In this document: one piece after another, positions 58,363 to 64,000 of the stretch
Position numbering within the stretch: the stretch's first letter is position 1
Layout: each line of letters begins with the position of its first letter
NCBI RefSeq assembly: GCF_002994745.2
Contig: NC_037091.1
Location: 11,036,501-11,100,500 of the forward strand
Reading direction: 5' to 3'
DNA length: 64,000 bases
From: Rosa chinensis
Lineage: Eukaryota; Streptophyta; Magnoliopsida; Rosales; Rosaceae
Made by a program: the position numbers and the translations under genes
Notes under the pieces: generated by a model
Databases searched by the model: none
Seen by the model: only the letters and a program-made list of their open reading frames with translations
What the model was told of the DNA's origin: nothing

Positions 58363-58980
58363 CAGAGGAGTATTTGTTAGCATCTTTGAATGAGGATCCT
58401 AAACCAGGACATATAACAGCTAATCTTGCAAATGCCTATTATTTGAATGGTGATCATAGAAGTTCCAGCAAGTGCTTGGAGAAGGTACTTATGGCTCATT
58501 GCTACATTCATTTCTTACTTTTTTTACTGAGCTTGTCCATTTAGTGTCTTATTCTTCATGGAAAGTTTTATTTTTTACTACCATAATTTTTATATTTGGT
58601 TTCTGGAAAACAGTGATCCATAACTTCTCTCTGTCTCAATTCATAATGGCAATATGGCATAGTCATTACTTTGCTGCTTATTGTATTAGAAGGACTGAAC
58701 ACTCATGCTACTTTTTTTTTTCCAATATGACTGCTGAAAAGAGAAAAAAAAAATGAAACTTACTCTAGCTTTTTGTTTTGCTATTTCATCTTCCTCAGGC
58801 GACAAAATTAGAGCTCATTGGATGCAGAATGGTATCAGGATCCCACTGAACAACTTTCCTGGCAGGAAGTCGAATGGCTTCAATTATAAGAGACGAAGAC
58901 TCTATTTCTGTTCGACTTCACATACCATGGCCAGGCTTTGCAATGGTCCACAAAGCCCAACATGAGATTTCAGCAACATT
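58363..58980 (+). pseudogene. captured TPR-protein exons
   Basis: The block 58363-58483 reads EEYLLASLNEDPKPG, HITANLANAYYLNGDHRSSS and KCLEK up to a GT donor, a TPR helix pair (ANLANAYYLNGD...KCLEKA). The block 58800-58980 continues ATKLELIG and, after a frame break and stop, MASIIRDEDSISVRLHIPWP followed by GFAMVHKAQHEISATFD. The order and phrases recall a plant TPR protein of the At5g63200 kind, from memory only. Introns are kept, so the fragment came from genomic DNA, not mRNA. Stops and missing parts make it non-functional. Confidence 0.55.
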
Positions 58981-59559
58981 TGATGGTAATCACAAAAAAA
59001 CTATTAAGATGGTAATCACAAAAGAGCTGTTAAGATGTCAATACGACAATAATAACCTTAAACTACATTCATGCTTATATGTGAACCTCACATTTCAATT
59101 CAGCTATTTACATATGTATATGAACTTTTAACTGACTTTCATACTGATCATTATTTTTGATATCCAACAGCTGCTCAAATGAGTTGCCAAACGAGCTGTT
59201 TCCCGCCGCCAAGGATGCAAGTTAATATGTAATGGTAAGTTTGGCTAACCACTTTTCACAGAAACACATATCGTCTTATGCCTTTGAATCCATTTTGGAA
59301 ATGCAAAGGCCAAATCTAACCATTTTTACCTAAAGTTGGTTAGGTTCTTCTAATTGGAAAATTGTAAATACACATCTGGTCAACATACCAGATTTTGAAA
59401 TCTATGAAAGAACCCTTTAGCTATAATGCTATATAATGCATCAATGTCTCAAGTAACCACTGTCTTATAATGCCTCAACAATATTGTTATACTATTGGCA
59501 ACTATTAAATTGAATAAACACCATAAAGTCTGAGCGCAGTTATCTAATGTGATTTGCAG

Positions 59560-60196
59560 GTAGCTGGAGAAAGCTGCACTATTTGATGAGTATTTTGTTA
59601 ACAGAAAGCTGTATCCAAATGTTGATTTCTACTCTGGTTCAGATATAGGTACTTGTCCTTGTATAAAGATATGAAAGCTTGTAGGTTCCTGTTTGTAATT
59701 GGTAAGAAAGTATTGACTTCTTGTTAAACAGAGTAATCAGATTTCCAACGGAGTTCTTCCCAGTTTTGTTTGCAATCCCTCGAATGGTTGGTCACATGGC
59801 ACACTGGAGAATCCCTGGGTGATTCTGATACTAAGATCATGAGGTCTGCACAGGTTAGTTCAATTATGTGTTCAGGCATCTTGAACATTGTTTTTTTTTC
59901 TTTTTTCTCGAGTTATTGTAAATGAACTTGTATGTCCTAATCATTAGTTGCTTCTATGAGTGATCTGCCATGTTTCTGGCCATGCTGTTTCTCAGCTTTT
60001 CCCATCTTCTGTTATTCAGGTATATATTGGGGAGTGGCTCCGGCACTATATGCCATTGAAAGAACGGACACTAAGCAAAGATGCAGACAAATTGTCTCAA
60101 GTTTCTGTTTCAAACGCCTCTAAGCGTCATTTGTCTGAATCTGGAACTAGAAGTGTTATGTGGTTAAGTGAAATACTGTTAAATTGCAATTTTTGA
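59560..60196 (+). pseudogene. captured C-terminal exons of peroxisomal citrate synthase
   Basis: Three exon blocks separated by introns. The first, 59560-59648, has [20 protein letters not shown] and DFYSG. The second, about 59731-59854, has FPTEFFPVLFAIPRMVGHMA, then HW and a one-base frame break before the SLGDSDTKIM part. The third, from 60020, has [20 protein letters not shown] and [18 protein letters not shown]. These match the last catalytic region and C-terminus of plant peroxisomal (glyoxysomal) citrate synthase, which condenses acetyl-CoA and oxaloacetate during fatty-acid breakdown. Upstream exons and the targeting presequence are missing. The fragment lies inside the CACTA element. 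Confidence 0.85.
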
Positions 60197-60702
60197 TGTA
60201 CAAACAAACTAATTAATTGTTTTTAATTCAATGAATAAAATAAAATCTGAAATGACAATTGGGGTATTTTCTTTTATTCAGTTTTAATTTTTTTTTTAAA
60301 TTTTTTTTTAACTAAATGCAAGGAATGATATGCAAGGAATTCTCCTTGTATATTAGCTAACCATAGTTAACCTCAGGTGTTAATTCCTTGCATTTGCAAA
60401 CTCAAATGCAAGGAATTTTCAAGTTGTTGTATTTGCTCTTTTGCAAGGGCCTCTTTGCAAGGACTCAAATGCAAGGAAAATTCCTTGCATTTGGGTTAAT
60501 GCAACGAATTTCCAGTTTTTTACAAGGAAAAAATTCCTTGCAAAAAGCCTTTTTTCTTGTAGTGTTTACAGGTCGTTAGTATTGATGATAAGGGCCTCCC
60601 CACAGGGGTGATGGCCTCTAAATTGGCACAATGGGGGCTCGCGGTCGCAAAAAAGGACCTCGAAACGCTTGGACATACGATGCCATCTCCAAGTTTTAAT
60701 TA

Positions 60703-62433
60703 ATGGATCACGACCTCATGGAGGAAGAGGTAGCGGCCTTTCGTTCTTTGTATGATAGATTGTCTTCATATTTGATCGAAAAAGAGGCCTATGCACAAGT
60801 AGCGACATTGGAATACATCGACGAAGAATTCTCCGATCAGGAGGAGGAAGAAGAGCCTATCCGATTGGCTCCAGCAGCATTGGATGATACACCGCCAAAG
60901 GTTAGAGATCCTACAGAAAAGTTAAATTTGGGCACTGAGGCGAAGGCAGTGGAAGTGGCAATAAGCGCAAAATTAGAGCCTGATGAAAAACAGGGGCTCA
61001 TCAATTTATTGCGGGAATATAAGGATTGTTTCGCAGAGAAATATGAAGATATGCTCAGATTATCTCCTGACTTGGTCTGCCATAAACTGCCGACTATCCC
61101 AGATCAAAATCTGGTGAAGCAGGAGTCCAGGTGAATGAACTCAGAAACCCAGGTTTTGGTTAAGGAGGAAGTCAAGAAGATGTATAAGTCAGGAATCATT
61201 AGGGTAGCCAAGTATAATCAGTCGTTATCCAATGTTATTCCGGTTCGAAAGAAGAATGGCAAAATGAGGGTGTGGGTCGACTACCGCGATCTCAATAAGG
61301 CCACTCCCAAAGACGTTTACCCCATGCTAGTAGCAGACATGTTGGTGGAGGCAGTAGCTGGACATGAACTTCTCTCCTTTATGGACAGAACTGCCGGCTA
61401 CCATCAGATTCCAGTGGCGGAAGAAGATAGACACAAAACTGCTTTTAGATGCCCAGGTTTCGCAGGAGTTTTCGAATACGTGGTCATGCCTTTTGGTTTG
61501 AAGAACGCAGGAGCCACGTACCAGCGAGCAATGAACCTAATCTTCCATGACATCTTAGGGAATATTCTAGAGGTTTATATAGATGACGTAGTCATTAAAT
61601 CCAAGCAGCGGTGTAGTCACATTGCAGATTTGTGAAAAGTTTTCGAACGTATGCGGCGTCACAAGCTAAAGATGAACCCTACGAAATGTGTGTTTGGGGT
61701 TCAAGCAGGTGATTTTTTGGGATTCATTGTACATCAGAGAGGCATTGAGGTATCAGAAGATAAAGCTAAAGCAGTTATCAATGCCTCACCGCCACGAACA
61801 AAGAAGGAGTTGCAAAGGTTGATGGGGAAAATCAATTTCCTACGACGGTTTATTTCCAATTCTGCCGGCAAGATTCAGCCTTTTTCTGCTCTACTAAAGC
61901 TGCAAGGACAAACATAATTTGTGTGGGAAGCGAAGCATCAAGAGGCCTTTGATAGCATAAAGGCCTACCTAACCAATCCACCAGTTCTCGTTCCTCCGAA
62001 ACCAAACCAACCGCTCAAACTCTACATCTCAGCGGCGGAAGCTTCAATAGGCAGCTTGCTGGCACAAAACGACGAAGCGGGAGTGGAGCATGCCATCTTC
62101 TACCTTAGCAAAACGTTAACAGATTGCGAAACCAGGTACACACCAATGGAAAAGCTATGTTTAACGTTATACTTCTCTGCATGTAAGCTGCGCCACTACA
62201 TGTTGTCATTTACTACATGCATAATCGCTCAGACCGATCTGGTCAAATATATGTTGTCGCGGCCCATTCTTAGGGGCCGAATTGGCAAATGGATCTTGGC
62301 TCTTTCAGAATTTTCTTTACAATATGTACCTCAAAAGGTTGTGAAGGGTCAAGCCATCACGGATTTTCTAGCACATCATCCCATACTGGACGCTCTAGAG
62401 CTTCGCGAGCTAGAGGTCATGGAAAATTTATAG
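60703..62433 (+). pseudogene. reverse transcriptase and first RNase H of the Tat-like element, broken
   Basis: One frame interrupted by stops at 61132-61134, 61633-61635, 61915-61917 and 62431-62433. Reverse transcriptase motifs are VDYRDLNKATPKD, FMDRTAGYHQIPVAEED, MPFGLKNAGATYQRAMN and the catalytic YIDDV (61576-61590). The connection region (FLGFIVHQRGIEV, LQRLMGKINFLRRF) and an RNase H (LKLYISAAEASIGSLLAQND, YTPMEKLC) follow. The first RNase H Asp is not obvious in LYISAAEAS, so this domain may be the degenerate one, as is usual when a second RNase H is acquired. Confidence 0.88.
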
Positions 62434-62494
62434 GGAAAGGAATGTCATATACATTGCTCCGAACCTTTCACCTATGGCCAGGCAGCGGTCATGT

Positions 62495-62760
62495 TACAAC
62501 CGTGGGTATTGTACTTTGATGGTTCCCGAACAGATACCATGCCCGGAGCAGGAATCGCACTGGAGAATCCGGCTGGAGATCACTTTTCGTACTCATTCTA
62601 GTTGGAGTTTCAATGTACCAACAACCAGGCTGAATATGAGGCCTTAATCATAGGCCTAGAATTACTACTAGAAATGGGAGTCAGAGACGTACAAATACTT
62701 GGAGATTCTCTCCTGGTCATCAATCAGATGCGTGAAAAGTTCAGATGAGTTATCTTCGCG
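62495..62760 (+). pseudogene. second (archaeal-type) RNase H of the Tat-like element
   Basis: Reads VLYFDGSRTDTMPGAGIALE, then a stop, then NNQAEYEALIIGLELLLEMG and VQILGDSLLVINQMREKFR. The Asp in YFDGS, the Glu in AEYEAL and the Asp in GDSLLV are the catalytic residues of the RNase H fold. This extra domain upstream of integrase marks the Tat clade. Stops at about 62599 and 62746 break it. Confidence 0.8.
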
Positions 62761-62793
62761 CTGGTCCCTTATTTAAACAGCACACTAGAACTG

Positions 62794-64000
62794 TTGGACC
62801 AGTTTGATGACGTGGATCTTGAGCACATTCCTCGCGAACCAAATTTCGCCGCGAACGAGTTAGCCCAGCTGGCAACAGGAGTAACACTTAGATATGGCGT
62901 GCTCAAGAGAATATTGAAAGTAGAGCATCGAATGCTTCCTTCTTGGATGACGAGAAAAGATCATCCAGACAACACGTCAGTAGCGACTTTGGAGCCCATT
63001 GATGTGGATTGGCGCATCCCTTTGATCAATTATATCAAACATCCTGATCAGACCGCGGATAGAAGGATTCGCTACCTTGCCCTCAACTATTTCCTCAGAA
63101 ATAATGAGCTGCATAGAAGAGGAGAATATGGCGTAGATTTCAGGTGTGTTTATGGTAGCAAGGCGAAACAGCACATGCGAGAAGCTCACTCCGGCATATG
63201 CGGCGCTCACTAGGTAGGTCCAAAGATGCGTTGGTTACTCAGATGACATGGATATTTTTGGCCCAGTATCTTGAAGGATTGTATCGCGTTCGCTAAAGGT
63301 TGTTTGGACTGCCAAGCTCCTGGGCCGGTCCAACATGTCCCTAATATTCCAATGCAGCCCATTATAAAGCCTTGGCCCGCAAGAGGATGGGTGCTGGATT
63401 TAATTGGAATGATTCACCCACATTCATCACTTCAACACAATTTCATCATCATCACGACTGATCTTTACAAAGTGGGTTGAAGCAGAACCTTTGAAGGAAG
63501 CATCTGGTGGCACATTGATACAATTCCTGTTCAGAAACATCATCTGCAGATTTGGTATCCTAGAAGTTTTTGTTTCAGACCTGGGGGCAGCTTTCATGGG
63601 TGGCGAAGTTGACAAACTGGCAAGAGAATGGGGAATATAGTTTGTCCATTCCAGTCCTTATTATGCTCAGTCTAACGGTCAAGCGGAGGCCAGCAACAAG
63701 ATCATTATCAATTTTCTGAAGAAAATGTTGGAAGCTAATCCGCGACAATGGCATGAGACTCTTTGGGCCTAACGCACATCTAAGCGGAATCCCACCGCGA
63801 CAACACCTTATGCTTTGATGTTTGGCCATGATGTAGTCCTGCCTTTGGAAGTCAACGTCCAATCATTACGAGTTCAAGAGCAACATCATCTCATTGGAGA
63901 AGACTACGTTCAGGCTATGTGGCAGGAACATGAAGACCTTAGCGAAAAGCGCTTTGAGGCTTGAGATATTTTGGTCATGGAAAAGCAACGAGGCGCTCAC
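62794..64000 (+). pseudogene. integrase of the Tat-like element, broken and partial
   Basis: The region 62794-63213 carries the inter-domain part and the zinc-finger side (HSGICGAH). The region 63271-63480 has CLDCQ and WVLDLIG with a catalytic Asp. Then, in another frame, VSDLGAAFMGGEVDKLAREW (second Asp) and SPYYAQSNGQAEASNKIIIN (catalytic Glu) lie near 63573-63710. After a stop comes TTPYALMFGHDVVLPLEV. Frameshifts near 63470 and several stops disable it. It continues past the window edge. Confidence 0.8.

Larger units (their letters stand above)
54532..60564 (+). mobile_element. CACTA (En/Spm) transposon carrying host gene fragments
   Basis: Ends are CACTACAAGAAA (54532-54543) and its inverse TTTCTTGTAGTG (60553-60564), with a 3-bp duplication TTT on both sides (54529-54531 and 60565-60567): the CACTA signature. 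Subterminal zones (54550-54735 and 60310-60545) are dense with tgcaaggaatt/aattccttgca in both orientations, as expected for transposase-binding repeats. No TNP1/TNP2-like frame is seen, so it is non-autonomous. Between 55 and 60.2 kb it holds exon-like blocks on the + strand, including a TPR-protein fragment and the C-terminus of citrate synthase, with introns retained. It interrupts a Tat/Ogre-like retrotransposon. Confidence 0.9.
60565..64000 (+). mobile_element. Ty3 Tat/Ogre-like retrotransposon, 3' part (runs off the window)
   Basis: Resumes the retrotransposon after the CACTA target duplication with the end of the protease-RT linker, then reverse transcriptase, RNase H, a second archaeal-type RNase H and integrase. 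Two RNase H domains before integrase are characteristic of the Tat clade (Ogre, Retand and relatives). The 3' LTR is beyond the window. Confidence 0.85.

Overview
This is a eukaryotic nuclear window from a flowering plant, almost certainly a eudicot. Intron-split genes have GT...AG junctions, intergenic DNA is AT-rich, and the repeats are plant types (L1-like LINEs with RNase H, Tat-type Ty3 elements, MULE, hAT, CACTA, Tourist MITEs, a TRIM). Gene and repeat flavour suggests Rosaceae, but that is an inference I cannot test here.

Host genes. Four loci look intact. PRP19 (22171-27902, +, 17 exons, 523 aa) is the U-box/WD40 ubiquitin ligase of the spliceosomal NineTeen complex. An F-box/LRR/FBD gene lies at 29118-31034 (+, 3 exons, 581 aa). 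A TLDc-domain gene lies at 31411-34194 (-, 8 exons, 314 aa). An intronless aldo-keto reductase (38873-39847, +, 324 aa) looks like a retrogene, with a poly(A) tract and a 16-bp flanking duplication. Broken loci are a subfamily XII LRR receptor kinase (41054-44271), a potassium-channel fragment with a damaged selectivity filter (48661-49191) and a U6-like sequence (47849-47951).

Left third (1-18.5 kb). LINE and short retroelement debris leads into a three-level nest. A Pack-MULE (6991-17314, 9-bp target duplication, ~118-bp inverted ends) carries an armadillo-repeat gene fragment. It was hit by a SINE-headed L1-like LINE (7153-15840, 19-bp duplication). That LINE's endonuclease frame was then split by a 2.4-kb solo LTR (9680-12088). 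Inside the solo LTR is the most unusual signal of the window: nine tandem hairpins with a constant GACTG loop and stem arms that change from unit to unit yet stay complementary. A 5'-truncated LINE (17389-18460) sits just outside.

Middle (18.5-46 kb). Gene-bearing DNA is peppered with small insertions: a TRIM at 20.9 kb, a solo LTR at 34.8 kb, a tRNA-derived SINE at 36.1 kb, LINE fragments at 36.8 and 40.1 kb, and three copies of one Tourist-like MITE.

Right third (46-64 kb). A non-autonomous hAT (46609-47634) and two 250-bp direct repeats precede a degenerate Tat/Ogre-like Ty3 retrotransposon that runs off the right edge. It is split by a 6.0-kb CACTA element (54532-60564) carrying exon fragments of peroxisomal citrate synthase and of a TPR protein.

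Limits: exons come from reading frame continuity, splice consensus and remembered family sequences, not transcripts. Boundaries of decayed repeats without target duplications are approximate. Between 5.5 and 7.0 kb and between 18.5 and 20.4 kb I see no gene.
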